A stretch of 64,000 nucleotides of DNA from Wuchereria bancrofti (Eukaryota > Nematoda > Chromadorea > Rhabditida > Onchocercidae): assembly GCA_005281725.1 (NCBI GenBank), contig SSBO01000001.1, positions 5,378,399-5,442,398 on the forward strand, in the 5' to 3' direction. The notes beneath the pieces were generated by a model. That model did no database searches. It was not told where the DNA came from and saw only the letters and a list, made by a program, of their open reading frames with translations. The first letter of the stretch is position 1, and the number at the start of each line of letters is the position of its first letter. Positions 42,309-55,399 of this stretch are shown here, in pieces. The translations under genes and the position numbers were made by a program.

Positions 42309-42336
42309 AACACACACACACACACAAACACACAAC
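42309..42336 (+). repeat. CA-rich repeat in the 5' leader of the MOSPD2 homologue
   Basis: An interrupted (CA)n tract ends directly before the ATG at 42337. Confidence 0.9.
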
Positions 42337-45300
42337 ATGAACTTCAACTTCACTGTTTCATCCAAAGTCTTCCGCCAATTGTTGTTGTATTCGATGGCTA
42401 TGACAGCCGGCGAAGAATGCTATGAACTGCTACAGGTGTTACGAAAACGCCTGCGGAAGGTATTTATTTTAAAAAATCCGGTTAAGAACACTGGACGAAT
42501 GATTTCGCAAATAAGCGCTTCTGTAGATCTAGTTTAATCATCGATATGATCCATAATGCCAATTGTTAAAATTCGAAATGCTTATTTTTAATTCAAATTA
42601 CATAGGTTTAAATTATAGAAAATGTTAACACAGTCTATTGCTGTGGCCAAAGTATCCAAGAATGATTTGAACCGAATATTCACCGAAGATTGGTGGCCAC
42701 TGTCATTTCTTCTTGCATATCATTATGATGTGGATGTAACATACTCGGTGATTGTTGAGTGTCTCAAATGGCGACGTTCCTTCTGTGTTGATAGTAAAAC
42801 TGTTTGTATATATTTCGAAAAGTCAGAAATAAATATCACGACTTTTAAAATGAATTAAAAGTTTTATTATTTTTCACTTGCGTCAAATATTTCAAGTCAG
42901 ATTTCTCGATAATATTTAGTTATCTTTTGCAGACATTAGTTTGCTGGAACTTAAACCATTGTTAGATAGAGGTTTGGCATATATACATGGCAAAGATTGC
43001 AACGGTTCATCAATATGTAAGTCGGTTTTAGTTATGAAATGCATTTTCATCATAGGTGGTGAATAATAATGACTATACTGATCATAACGATGATAATAAT
43101 GATAGAGGTGATAGCAATGAGAGTAGCCCAGAGTCAATGCATCGTGTAATGATTTTTTTACCGAGTTTTGAAAGCAAATGAAAATGGAGAAAATAGTATA
43201 TATACTCTATGACATTTGAAATCATTTTTGAAGTGTGGATAAATATGCGACAGCACGTTATCGGACAACAAAATAGTGATAAGTTAATAATTTATTGGCT
43301 TGAACGACATACAATGGAACTGCAAGCAGCACCGATCACATTGCTATTTGACATGTCCTTATGCTGTTTACAAAACATGGTAAACCTTCATCATCAGTGT
43401 CATATGTATCATCTAGACAATATTAATAAACAAATGCCAAGTGAATATGTGTTTTGTGTGATTCTGGTTATGTGATTTTTTCGGAGTGATATCTGTGAAT
43501 GAAATTATTAAATGTTGGAAAAATTATAAACATAACAATTGAGGAAATATATTTTCAGGAATTTAGATTTAGAAAGTTCATTCAAAAAAATATGTTTCAT
43601 AGTATTGCCCGTGCTACCTATATTTTGTACCTATAAGTAGTATAAAGGAAATTATAGGACCTGGATTTGATCAAATTCATCATTCGTTCATGCAAATATT
43701 ACTATCCAAATTGTTTAACGTCACTGCTAATTTTCGAAAATCCGGGACTATTGAAAGCATCATGGATACTGCTACGTACCTGGATGTCGCCTGAAATGCA
43801 GCGTCTTCTTCAATATGTCAAACGTTCTTCACTTTCAGCCCATGTACCATTACCGTACATTCCAAAACGTTATGGTGGCCAGGTATGGTTCCATAATAAT
43901 ATTATTCAGTAATACTCTAATAGAAACCTGAAATGACGGTTTCATTATTTACGGATTCAGAATCAGAAAATGATGGATAATTTAGGTTATAACATTATGG
44001 ATAATTTAGGTTCTAACACACAGAAAGACACTTCCAAAATCTCTTTGTTGCTCATTTTGAAAATCAATCTTACTTACATTCAGAATCTGGGTGCTTCCGT
44101 GCCATTTAGAAATGTTGGAAATTAGATATATAAATTTAAGGTTCTTGGAACTTTGAGGTGAATTTTTAAACGATATAATCATCTAATTTGTATCTTTTTT
44201 TACGATATAATAATTTTTTTTTTAAACGATATAATAATTAACCACCCAGAACCGTTTCAAAATCCAAAAGTTCGAAAAAGAATAATTTATAATGTTGTAT
44301 CTATTAGCAGTTTCAACCACTCTATGAGCACAAGTATTAAATATATAATATGTGAATATAGCGTAGATTTCAGTCTTGTGTTCACAAAAAGTGAAATGAT
44401 AATCAATATTTTAGTCATCGCCAAAAAACTGTAAAAGTTAATGAGTGCTAATTATGACGGTTCAGAAGATTTTGAAGATGAAGTTGCTACTTCATTTTTT
44501 GTGATAATATTTTGAGGATTATTTTTACACCATTTAGAAATGCATATTTGCGAAAAATATCCAAGACTTTAAAAATGAAATGAAAAAGTCTTTTTCATTT
44601 TTTCTAAATATCTTTCCATGATAGTAATCATAACGCGCACAGAATCGCTCTGATCATTTTGGCATTTAATGTCCTTAGAAGTTTATTTTTTGTGTATAAA
44701 TATTGTAAACAGTACGACATCCTCTTCTTCGTCCGAAATACTATCATAATTTGTCACAGTTAAATGGAGTTCAGTTCATCTTTGATAACTGACTATTTTG
44801 CCATTCGTAACTTTGCAATTAATTTTAATATAAGAATAACTGGTGAGTTTTTAAACTTATAACATTAATAGAATTTTTAGGTTTAACTTTTTATATTTTG
44901 CTGTTAATAGAAACGTTACCAAGTTTTTAAAACGTTTTTAAGTAATTAATGTCAATAAATAATTCGATAGGAGAGGTTATAATTCTAGCAATCGCTGAAA
45001 ACAGATGTTCTTCAGGTAATTTTTTTTTTTGCTTCACCAGTTTTCATTTCACAGTTTCATATTACGTCGTACTAAATTTCATATTGTGGAACATATGTCG
45101 TTATTAAATTTCATTGTGGGAGATTATGTAAAAATTGTTCAGAAGAAGGAAATCTTTGGAAAATTTCAACAATCTTAGTAGTGTCTTAAATCAAGAAACT
45201 AATTACTCGCAAAAATGATTGTTAATAAGTGGAGCACCTTAATTCTGGTGAAGCAAAAGCATTTCATTAAGTTGGGAATTTTGTGTTGCTTGAAAGTTTG

Positions 45301-48182
45301 AGTCATCTCTTCAGTCGAATTTGAAGTTTTCTCCATATTCTGCAAGATTTTTTAAAATTTTCAATTAAAGAAGTCTTTGAACTTATGAAGTTCATAGCTT
45401 AGCAATGTGTAATCAGTGGCATAGAGAATGCATTTAGAGTCGACACCGCTGCTCATAAAAAAGCGCTTCCTCTCACTTCAATCGTTCGTTCCTCTCTCAC
45501 TTCAATCGTTCATTTCATTATAAACTTTTTGCAGCAGAATTTCTCTAAGAATGATAAATGAAGGCTACTTTTTTGTTTACATTTCTATCAAAAATTTTCA
45601 TGTGACACGACACTTTATTATGAATCATTCAAAATCTTCTGTTATGTTTCCTTCTTTCAGCTTTTCAAGTAGACGTAGACTTGAAATGAGCTCTAAATAT
45701 GACACAGAAATATATGCACGGAGTGAATGTTTAGACATTTCTTCTTCCGCAAACCTCTAACTCCGATTCTACTCTACCATTATTTCATTTTTCCAAGAAT
45801 AATGACTGCCGTTAAAGCGAGAGACTTTGTTAAGACAAGTGTAAAGCAAAAAGAATTTGTTAAAGATGAACCAACGAAGTAAATGAAATATTGATATCCT
45901 GATCCTAACATATATCAGCCATATCTCGATACTTTTTCTTACATTTTTGCGTTGCTAAGGAAGAAACTGTTTTAGCTAGCGGAACATGACATTTATTAAT
46001 TTGAACATAATTATTAAAGTAACTGATGTGATGAAAAGTGACTTACTTATGATTTAAAACTGTTTAGTGCATTGTAATTTAACTTATGAAGACTAAAGTT
46101 TAAAGTCGTGTGAATTTAATTTATGGAAGAATTTTAATTAGATAGATTTAAAAGGATGACGGAGTAAGCATTTCCGATCGCTCAATGTCCATAAATGATT
46201 TATCCGTTTTTTTCAGTACTGGTCATTTCAGGACAATTTTATGTTCACAATGGATGAACTGGCTAGATGCATACCATTACGATCGTCCTCGAGTGAACTT
46301 ATTTACAATCAGCAAGATACACTTCAGAACGATACTGCAAACAGTGATATGCCGTTCAATGACACAACGTATTTCAATAACTTGGGCCCCAGAAGAGTAT
46401 ATTTTATTAATCTGACTACATGAACTGAATCATCCTCACAATCTTCAGCTGAAAGGATGAAATGCAGATCCTGTGGGAAGAATTAGCATTTTACAAACCT
46501 TTTCTGTTATCAGAAATGGTAAGTCTTTCACAGCCATAATCCTTAAAATTATTGCAGTCCGTAACATTTGAAGAAAACACAAGCCGAGGCACTTCATTAA
46601 CTTCCGCATCACAGCTTATACCTTCTATCATTAAACGAAATGGCTTACCTCAAGCTTTACGACCTTTGGCTGAGGCACGTTTACACACTCCAATCAAAGA
46701 TTATGCTAAGGTCAAATTTCTTTCTATCTGGTTAGTTTTTGCCACATATTTGTCGTTTAGAACAAACAGATCTTCCCACCGAAAGAGATTACCAGTATGT
46801 ATAATGTCAATCCTAATATACATACGCACACTTACATATTGGAATTGATTAAGTTCACTGTCGGAGTGATAAATGCACTTTAAGAATGCGCCGATGGAAT
46901 TCCATTGATTGTTTCTGTTACAGTTATCATCTTATGTCTTCTCTACATGTTTTCATCAAACCCAAAATGACTTTAAAATGCAATAAAATTTTTTTTAATA
47001 CGAATAAAATCTAGTCCACGTGAAGAGTTGACATTGAATCACGTAAGTGGTGAAAATGATATGGCGGATGTCGTAGTCCTGAAGAACGAAGGGGTTAGAA
47101 ATGTTGCATATAAAATCAAAATCACTTCGCCAGAGAAGTTCCGCATACGTCCAAGCACTGGAACTGTTGCTCCCGGTGCTACTGAATTTATCCGAGTTTA
47201 TTTACAGCATGGTAGGTACAAATAAAAATTTTCTCCATGAATTATGAATACTGCTTACCTAAATGCATCATCATAATTGATATCTCCATAAAATCTTTTT
47301 CCGAAGACAAGAAAAAAAACTTTTGTCCACTAGAACAATTACATCAGTTGGACCAAAGCGAATTAGTTACAGAATTCCGGAATTCGGTTCCACACGAGAA
47401 ATTACTCCTAATGGCAGTCGAAACAAGCGGAGAAAGCACTGAAAGTTTTGGAAATGTCTGGAAACATTCGAGTGAAGAAACAAAAGTGGAGCACAAGCTA
47501 AGGTGTCGATTATCTGTTGAAAACCATATGGCAACAGCTACTGCAAAATTAGTGGATTCCACCATAAAGGAAAGCGAAAGTAACCTTCCTGTCAGCACAG
47601 TAAGTACAATTTAATTGGCATATTACGCAAGCCTAAACAGTACAGATCTAGATTTTTAGAGAAGGAAGAAAAAGGGGACGTCACGTACTTTAAACTAATA
47701 TCATATCGATTATTAACTGGAATCTGAAATAAAGAGCGGTTCATTGGTTCAGACATCTGCAGTGCTGTTCTCATTAGTTTTTCAAGCAACAATAGATTCA
47801 TAATCACTACCGCCACTCAAGCATCACCGAACCCTCGAACAATGCTTCTTGACACATAGACATATACACTGAACTACTACATCACTAACTTCGTCCCGAA
47901 CGCAATGTCTACTAATGATTATTCTTCTTGATTAGTAGAATCCGTGACAGATGTAACTAAATCGAACAAAACTCCATTTTTCAGATAACATTGGTGAAAA
48001 CATTGGAGACACGAATAGTTTGCCGACAAAATATCATCATGATCTTGATGGCTTTTATTATCGTGCTCCAGTTGCTATCATTCATTTGGCAGCATCGATA
48101 TTTTACATCAAATATTCAAAAAGATTTCTGCTCCAAATTCCCATCTCCTTCAAATAATCCTTTCTTTAATTCCGAATTATGA
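42337..48182 (+). CDS. MOSPD2: MOSPD2-like CRAL-TRIO/MSP membrane-contact protein
   Basis: MOSPD2 is an ER tail-anchored protein whose MSP domain binds FFAT motifs to tether other organelles, with a CRAL-TRIO lipid-binding domain in front. Exons: 42337-42459, 42619-42793, 42933-43016, 43234-43379, 43658-43882, 46217-46396, 46558-46730, 47015-47211, 47373-47599, 47985-48182 (stop TGA); 575 residues with all phases matching. The CRAL-TRIO region spans about 60-250 (RGLAYIHGKD, LIIYWLERH, ITLLFDMS, KYYYPNCL, YIPKRYGG). A low-complexity linker follows. The MSP domain spans about 365-485 (PREELTLNHV, YKIKITSPEKFRIRPSTG, PHEKLLLMAVE). One membrane helix (about 527-545) lies near the end, but about 30 residues follow it. 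Intron 5 is 2.3 kb. The ATG choice is the first in-frame one; a TGA lies upstream at 42238. Confidence 0.9.
43973..44018. repeat. 24-bp tandem duplication in a MOSPD2 intron
   Basis: ATGGATAATTTAGGTT occurs at 43973 and 43997, each followed by a TAAC-containing stretch with one base differing. Confidence 0.85.
45471..45511. repeat. 24-bp tandem duplication in a MOSPD2 intron
   Basis: TCTCACTTCAATCGTTC is found at 45471 and 45495 in the long intron 5. Confidence 0.9.
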
Positions 48183-48768
48183 GTAGGATATTTATATCAT
48201 TTTGTACGAATGCAAGCATTCATTTAACAACTGAATAATTGGATGACATTAAATATGGAGCACCAGGGAAAAGAACCAGGATAAAAAAACTTCTACAGCG
48301 CTCTGCCTGTCTCTGAATATCATTGAAATAAAAAAATATATAAGGCTAACATTTTATGTCAAAAAACATTTGAAGACAACAACCAAGCAAATACATGACA
48401 AGGATCTGGATCTTTTAGAATGGACAACGAAAAATATATTTAAAGCTTCAACGTAATAAACAATCTTCGAAGAGCGAAACTATATGACTTGAAACTTTCC
48501 TAAATTAATCAGGAAAGAGTTCATAAGATCTTTGCTACATACAATATCACTACATTTGGAAATGTACTGAACTAAGATTCAAGCGATAAATGAGTCAATG
48601 ATATCCAGTATATTACAGTAACGAGAAGGTCCCTATAACTATTAAACTGTTAAAATATTACAATACTGTAGAATTCAAGTCAAAAAATACTTTTACATTC
48701 ACTTAGCATTTCGCACAAGACTTTTTGAAGCAGCGTTTATAAACTACAGTTTCTGACCAGAAAGTAAA
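48183..48768. other. convergent gap between the MOSPD2 homologue and the RSRC2-like gene
   Basis: 586 bp that should hold both 3' UTRs. AATAAA at 48327-48332 on the plus strand is a likely MOSPD2 poly(A) signal, 145 bases after the stop. Nothing else was seen. Confidence 0.55.
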
Positions 48769-50794
48769 TCACTGATGGAAGCCAAGCCCCTGACCTCGAC
48801 TGAGATGAGTAAAAGATCGTGCTACTGCATACTGATGATCTAAATGACTGTAAAGTTCACGCTGTCGTCTTCTTTCAGCTTCAATTTGATTATCATCCAC
48901 TTTTGGCACTTCCTCTTGACCTTCTTCATCACTTTTTTTCATGCCCATTAAACTATAATTCGGAAGAATCACAGATTTCAAACTTTATTTATTCATTAAC
49001 ACTTTTTAATCCAAAGAAGTGAAAGTTGAGTGATAGTATTAGACATAAACTTTTCAAATAACTCTTTTGATTGCGAAGTAAATCCTTCACACCGAACTTG
49101 AACAAACCGTTTGAACTTATCCAACTGCTTGCTATCTGATGAACTTGCAGCCAGAATAGAGTTCCATGTAGAAGTAGTAGACGGTCGCAGACCAATGAGT
49201 GAAGAAACTGTATTACTCTTCCAGTCCTAAATTAGCTTTAAAAAGAATTGAATTACTTCCAACATTAATTTCTTTTTATATAACATAATTACTCGTTGAA
49301 GACAATACATAACTGAAGTTACCTTCTTTTCCTCTGGTTTACTCCAAATCAATTTTCTCTTTTGTATTTCCTCTGCTCTTTTCACAACAGCTTTAGTTGC
49401 CCAAGCTGGCCGATCACTGCTTCCATCTTCACTGTCCTCTGGGCTAAAATATGAAATGTAATGGATTTTTTAAAACAAATTTACCTAAACTGACACGGAA
49501 GAGGTAGTGAATGATTGATTTCCTATGTTATCTATTTCTTTGTTAAATTCATCTAATATTTTTCGAAAGAGATGAGGACTGCATTTAACCGAAAATGTTC
49601 TATACATTTATACGGCAATACTATGCAGACAAAAGAACCAGATTATGGTATAAACCCTATAAGCACAAAACAAAAATCGGGTATATTTACGAAAACTTTT
49701 AGATCCAGTCAATAAAAAAAATCTTTATACCTATGACGACAAATAGAACGGTTCCTTCGAACAGCTCGATTTCGTTCGTATGACGGCTTGTTGCTTCTAT
49801 GCTGCTTCGAGTCGCTCTAAAAGGGTCAAGAAGAGAGTAGCGCTCCGCCGCTCACTCTTCATAAAATCAAACATGTAATCACGAAATGATAAAAGTAATG
49901 GCATAAAATATTCTAAATGCAATAAAACTGCCTTAGATATCACTAATAAATCAATGTAATTTTCTGGAACTGCACATTATTTCGTGAAAACAGTGCTGAA
50001 CTTAACTTCGAAGCGCATTATTATACAGCGGCGAAAGATACCTCATTGTGATGCCGACCACGATGATTATATCGAACCTCTCTCTCCTTACTTGAATACT
50101 GATCTCGGCTTCGTTCTCTAGAATAACTGAGCTCAGAACTACGTTCCCGAATTATCAAATCTGTCTCTCGCCCACGATCGTAGTGTCTATCACTTCGGTG
50201 TCGACTGTCACTGTGTTGTTCCACACTCCTTCTTTTTCGACCATATTTCCGGTCACAAAACCAGTCATCTTCATTCTTCCTTCCCAGATTATCTGATCTT
50301 TCCACGTCATCATCATCAGATCTCCTGGAAAATACTGAGTTCCGACGAAAAGCCAGAAAATTTGCTTTTCAAGGCAACTTGTTCCAAGATGAAACTGGAA
50401 GTATTAAGAGGCACAAGATTTAGTAACAGTCCCTGCTAACACTACGTGACATTACTATGTGAAGTTAAGATTATTAAGCAAATCTGCAATTATGTTGCAT
50501 GTGCGTTGTAATCTTTTATTTCAAAATGGCCACTACTGAAGGATCGACAGGGGCATAAAAGTTAAGACCTCGATATAGGTACTTCAGTTTACTGCATTTT
50601 TCCTCATCCCTTCTTTATTACTTCCTACAAGAAGAGCTTGCAAAGAAAAATTTCTGAACAAATAAAATAATAGAAGCATTCATGACACATAAACATCACT
50701 TCTGCATCTGTTGTGATTGTTTATCTTCGCCACGCCGTTCAATGTGTTTACGAATTTCCTTGGCCGTCAGCGGTCGGAAACTTCCGTCAGCCAT
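48769..50794 (-). CDS. RSRC2: RSRC2-like Arg/Ser-rich coiled-coil nuclear protein
   Basis: RSRC2 relatives are nuclear, splicing-associated proteins with a conserved C-terminal block. Exons: 50794-50700, 50324-50042, 49816-49731, 49443-49323, 49226-49108, 48952-48769 (stop TGA); 295 residues with every phase matching. It starts MADGSFRPLTAKEIRKHIERR, then a charged Arg/Ser/Asp/Glu-rich stretch (about 32-125) with repeated RERS/SRER units. A basic helix follows (AEEIQKRKLIWSKPEEKK), and then the diagnostic end: KFKRLMGMKKSDEEG, LYSHLDHQYAVARSFTH and RGQGLGF. The ATG comes 12 bases after a TTGCAG acceptor (50807), a probable spliced-leader site. The donor at 50699 (GTGATG) splits codon 32; reading through it would stop at once. 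RS repeats are fewer than I recall for vertebrate RSRC2. Confidence 0.87.
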
Positions 50795-50807
50795 GTATGA
50801 CAGAATC

Positions 50808-51366
50808 TGCAATATATTTTTAAGCTGACCTAACCAAATACATCTAAAAAAGGTGCTGCAACAAAAATGTCCAACAACTTACACTACACCTTGCTACTGT
50901 GTCAAGCCCAAAGGCTACAGGTAACCTACCCGTGCTACGCACCTCCCCTCATAGCATGCAACATCCATGCAATAGCTGTTTCCTGCAGTGGAGCAATATT
51001 GAGTAAAGTTAATGGGATGTGAGAATTTTGTCACGTTATTATGTGTATTAGTTTTTCTGTTAAGTAGAATGGTTTAAAGTATCAGAATTAAACTAAGGAA
51101 TATCACTCGTCATTTGGTGGCAGGAGGAGAGGGATACGTCAGGAGTTATTGGTGACCTGTTGATGAGATGACATTTTCTTTTCTTCAATTCGCAGTTAAT
51201 TCATGAAAGAATAGCGAAACGTTGTAGTTGTGCTATTTCTGTTTAAAAAAACGAAAATATGATTTAAGGAGAGCAAAGGGTGAAAGACTAAAGGAGAATT
51301 AGAGAATGCAAAGCAGCCCTTGGCTTGCTAGCAGGGATTGTTTCGTTTTAGTTCATTGCTTTTCAG
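50808..51366. promoter_or_regulatory. shared divergent promoter region of the RSRC2-like and MsrB genes
   Basis: About 560 bp lie between the probable trans-splice acceptors of two divergent genes (50807 on minus, 51366 on plus). The segment around 50890-50990 is less AT-rich than its surroundings. No specific factor site was recognised. Confidence 0.35.
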
Positions 51367-51389
51367 AACTACTCAAATCAACGTGTTTC

Positions 51390-52296
51390 ATGACTACCGG
51401 CTCAAGAGGTTTGCTGAACTTTCGTGACTCTTTCTTGCTAACGGTTGTTCAGTATATGTCATTCTGTCACATTTATCTACAATTTTTGTATGTTCTCAAC
51501 GTAATAATCGAACTTCTTGACATATTATATAACTGTTCTTTATATATATATATATATATATATAACTTGACATATATAACCGTTCTTTATATATAAACGT
51601 TTCCACCATTCCGTTCCGCAGAAGCTCTTTTGAAATTTCTAGGGAAAAGTGCGATTGATGCGCTAGGCAAGCAGGACCCACAACAGGTAACACCAGATGA
51701 ATGGAGAAAGATTTTAAGTCCTTTGGAATATAGTGTTGCTCGAGAGGGTGGTACCGAAAGACCGTTCTCAGGAAAATTTAACAAACACTTCGAATCCGGG
51801 TTATATGTTTGTCGCTGTTGTGGAGCACAACTTTTCAAGTACATTTTTTACTAAGATTTAGAATTAAATGAAATCTATCTCTCTGAAAATGCAAACCATC
51901 AATTTAAGTTTCAGATCGGACGCTAAATTCAAATCGGCATGCGGCTGGCCATCTTTCTCAAAATCTGTAGATAATGATTTGAACATAGTGAGGTTAAAGG
52001 ACACCTCCATGGAGATGGAGCGCATTGAAGTGCGGTGTAAACAGGTGAACATATCATCCTCAAAAAACATTTCAGTAACATCTGAAGTTTCATATGGATG
52101 TATTGTTTTCCTCTTAAAAAGGGAATCCGTTATTTACCACAAGATTTCAAACTATTTTAAAATTCAATATTAAAAGGACCTTGAATTTATATCTTTTTAG
52201 TGTAATGCTCATTTGGGCCATGTTTTCGATGATGGACCGAAGGAAACTGGCGAACGTTATTGCATAAACAGTTGCTGTATTGATTTTGAGAAGTAG
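51390..52296 (+). CDS. msrB: methionine-R-sulfoxide reductase B
   Basis: MsrB reduces the R form of methionine sulfoxide in proteins. Exons: 51390-51408, 51643-51838, 51915-52044, 52201-52296 (stop TAG); 146 residues. Motifs in order: [11 protein letters not shown]; the first zinc pair in CRCCG (CxxC); CGWPSF; the second zinc pair [14 protein letters not shown]; and RYCINS with catalytic Cys136. The vertebrate MsrB1 selenocysteine is a cysteine here. The 19-nt first coding exon (MTTGSR plus one base) is inferred: its ATG follows a TTTTCAG acceptor at 51366 and its phase fits. A second acceptor at 51621 would also keep the frame and add seven residues, so the N-terminus is less certain than the core. 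No mitochondrial targeting signal is evident. A poly(A) signal candidate lies at 52424-52429. Confidence 0.94.
51507..51597. repeat. TA tract inside a tandem duplication in MsrB intron 1
   Basis: CTTGACATAT...ATAAC(T/C)GTTCTTTATATATA occurs twice with a period of about 50 bp (51515 and 51566). The first copy runs into a (TA)n tract at about 51540-51564. Confidence 0.8.
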
Positions 52297-55097
52297 TTGT
52301 TAAAATATCACTCAGGAATCACCGATCTGTATATGTAGAAAAGAGAATGGGTTGGAAAATCTCACCATAAGTGATTAATTTATAATCTTATCATAAGTAT
52401 TTAATTTAATCACAATTAATATGAATAAAACGTGTTTATTTTTAAAAGTGGTAAGGATCATCGTGTGTGATAATGTAGTCAATAGATACTATAAGATCAC
52501 TAGTCATTTAGCTCACTTAGTCATGAATAATGACGAATAGAAAAGAAGTGTGATTACCATTCATTTTCTTAAAGAGATATCAAAAGTTAAAAGGCATCTT
52601 GGTATACTGTTTGTGTTCCTGTAAATCAACTCATCAATGAAGTTTTCGAATTGTGAATTGTATCAAGAGCAGATGAACGGTTCATGAAGTGAAAGTGATA
52701 ATCTCCCCATGATTTCCGAAAATAATGGGATTGAATGAAAATCCAGCTCCCTCATCATTCTTAATCTCATATTGCCTTCTAGTTCATTATGTACTATTTA
52801 CTAGGCTATTAGGTTTTTTGGATCACTGGTCCTGACATCAGTGCAACATGTCAAAAAGGGTATTGGTACTTTATCTGAACATTCTGTAATTCTATGGTCA
52901 TGCTTTTATGCATCATAAGCTTTCTTTTGCAACTACGCGAAATTTTCGCAATAGCCTGGAAAATTACTTTTGTCCTACAAAATGTCCAACGATAATCAAC
53001 TAATACAATGATTACCTTTTTATGACCAATACTAAATTTATATTCTGTTTATAATTTGGTCTCCTCAAGTTCATATGACGGACAGATAATTTATATTCTT
53101 CATAATGCTCGGACTTTTGAAGACTAGAATTTTTAAGCTCCCCGATGATGTTTTAATACATTCTCTTATAATTCTTTTTTCGTTAAGAAGTAGTCGTCGG
53201 GAATTTATCCTTTAATTTTCATTTTATTGTCCTTGGAGATTGTGAATAAGAGTTTCGTAAGCTATGTTTATTCAGTAGAGATCTATTCATTTCTGCTAGT
53301 AATCGGTTCCTGATTAATATCTATTTATTTTATTACAGATTTTCCGGTTTTGCACCATCTTTTATTTTAAACGGACAGCAAAGTTCTATTGCATAATATT
53401 TTTTCTTTTCATATTTTCAAATGTAACACAAATTAAAACTATTGAAATTGTTTTCAGGAAATGTATAAAACAATTCCAAACGAGGTATGATTTTATTGTT
53501 TTGAGTGTAATTGCCACTGGTTTCGATTCAATGACTGATAGGAAGCAACATTTTTGCAATAACCTTTTGAATTTCGAAATTCTTTCAACTTGCGCTTCTT
53601 CATTATGGACAGGAGGGTTTTGAAAGAATGAGAAAGAAAAGGAAAAATAATGGAAGGAATTTAGGCCAAAATGTAAAAATTCGAACCGGACTGAAGGAAG
53701 TTACAGAATTTAGCAAATTTTTATAGTTTATGAGAAATATGTATAGATATTGCATTTACGTTTACATTGATTCAAATTTGATGATTTCAACCTTATTCTT
53801 GATGATTCAATGCTTTCTATATCTCTCGGAAGAGGTTTTTATTGTGATAGGACTGATCGAAGGATGACGAATGCATGACATGGAAGCAATAGAGCTAGGC
53901 GAATTGCATTATCTAGCGAGCAAAGGCAATAACTTATTCTAGTAAAGGATAAAGTCATATCAGTTTTTCTTTCTCTCTCTAATATAATTTCATGATGCTT
54001 CAGATTTACATTGAATTAAATTAAATTTCACTTTGCATTAATTTTTGTGAGCAAACTGATGTATACAAAGTGTCTCTCATTTGAGATTCTATTTCTATTT
54101 TTTTTTTATCATAGCGGCGTAGTTCTTTTTCTTTTTTAAATTAAACAAAAAAGTATGATGGATAAAAAAGTGAATAAAAGGCGGAAAAGGCTAAAATGGT
54201 TAAACATCTTTTTTTCATGTTGTTTTAATCAAGCTACGAAAAGATTTTCAGATGAGAAGACTTGAAAAAATAAGGAAAAGCGCCGAACAAAGAAGAAAGC
54301 AAAGCATGAAAGGGGAAGCAAATTTAGGCTTGCATCATTTTCCTAGAACTCTATGCTCGAATTTCCGGTTTATATGGCGCAAGAGTTATTATTTTTTACT
54401 TGTTGACTAAGATCCTTGAATCCTTTCTTAAAAATTCGACGTATTATGATTATTTTTGTAACTCAAACCTTTTTAAGATTTCATATCGTGCAGTGCAGTG
54501 ACAAAAAAATTGGTTTTTGTTGGAAAATAACATAATGGTCTTACTCATTGACTTTCCTTTCAGCATTCTCTGCTGGAGTTTTTGAGAATTTGAATTGAAT
54601 TTTTATGGCTTAATATAGAAGGCTTAGACTAGAAGAGTATGGGATTTTTAGAATTATTGGTATCATCTTGTAAATCTAATCATTCCAATCACTTTAATAA
54701 GCGAATAACAAGAATCCAAATTGGTTTCGTTTTTTGTCTTGTGCTTACGCGATGCATTGTAAATCTATCGCAAAATTAGCTCTAATAGGGTGCTTTTTCT
54801 CGATTAGATTAGTTATTCTTTCTCGGAGACAAAATGATTTTTAATAATCTGTCATACATTTGGAAACGAGAAATACAGAATACATTTGTTACTTTTTTCT
54901 TTATGTTTTCCAGATAGAAAGACAAATTTTATACATAATATAGAATAGGCCTCATTCTAATTAGGCTTATCATTTCTTTATAAATTGAAATGCAGATCAG
55001 AAGTTATAAATTAAACAGTACTTCGACTAGGACCATTACTTTTAGAAACTGTCAACGAATCACTGTTTTTCTTCTCTTTTTTGCCCTTCCAATGAAT

Positions 55098-55147
55098 TTT
55101 TTGTTTGATGGTGATTTTCTCCTTTTTTGTTTGATGGTGATTTCTTC
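55098..55147. repeat. 26-bp tandem duplication
   Basis: TTTGTTTGATGGTGATTT is repeated with its TTTGATG core at 55104 and 55130. Confidence 0.85.
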
Positions 55148-55399
55148 AGCAAAAAGAGAAGTATCATTTTGTCATTTTTCAGTCATTTTTCAATATGTTG
55201 ATGCTAAAGTTCACACGTAAAGGAGATCCTTACTTTACCTCTTATCGCATCCTTTCAATGATTTTTTCTCTCTAATTGCATTTCTATGCTTGAAATAAAT
55301 ATTCAGTCCAATTTAAATCACAAAATTATAAATTTAGAAATAACCAGAGATTATGAAAGCATTTCTATTTTATTATAATGGCAATTGAGATCTTTACAG

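Larger units (their letters stand above)
36988..42336. other. divergent intergenic region between rsks-1 and the MOSPD2 homologue
   Basis: A 5.3-kb stretch between two genes that point away from each other. It contains a diverged 175-bp duplication (about 37381-37620), a GT microsatellite (40703-40725), GC-box-like sequence near 40900-40965 and a CA repeat next to the MOSPD2 start. No exon was supported; non-coding 5' exons could lie here. Confidence 0.5.

Noticed and set aside
51306..51596. Plus-strand frame upstream of MsrB as its first exon
   Set aside because: It runs into a TA repeat and is in the wrong phase; the short exon 51390-51408 fits the acceptor and frame.
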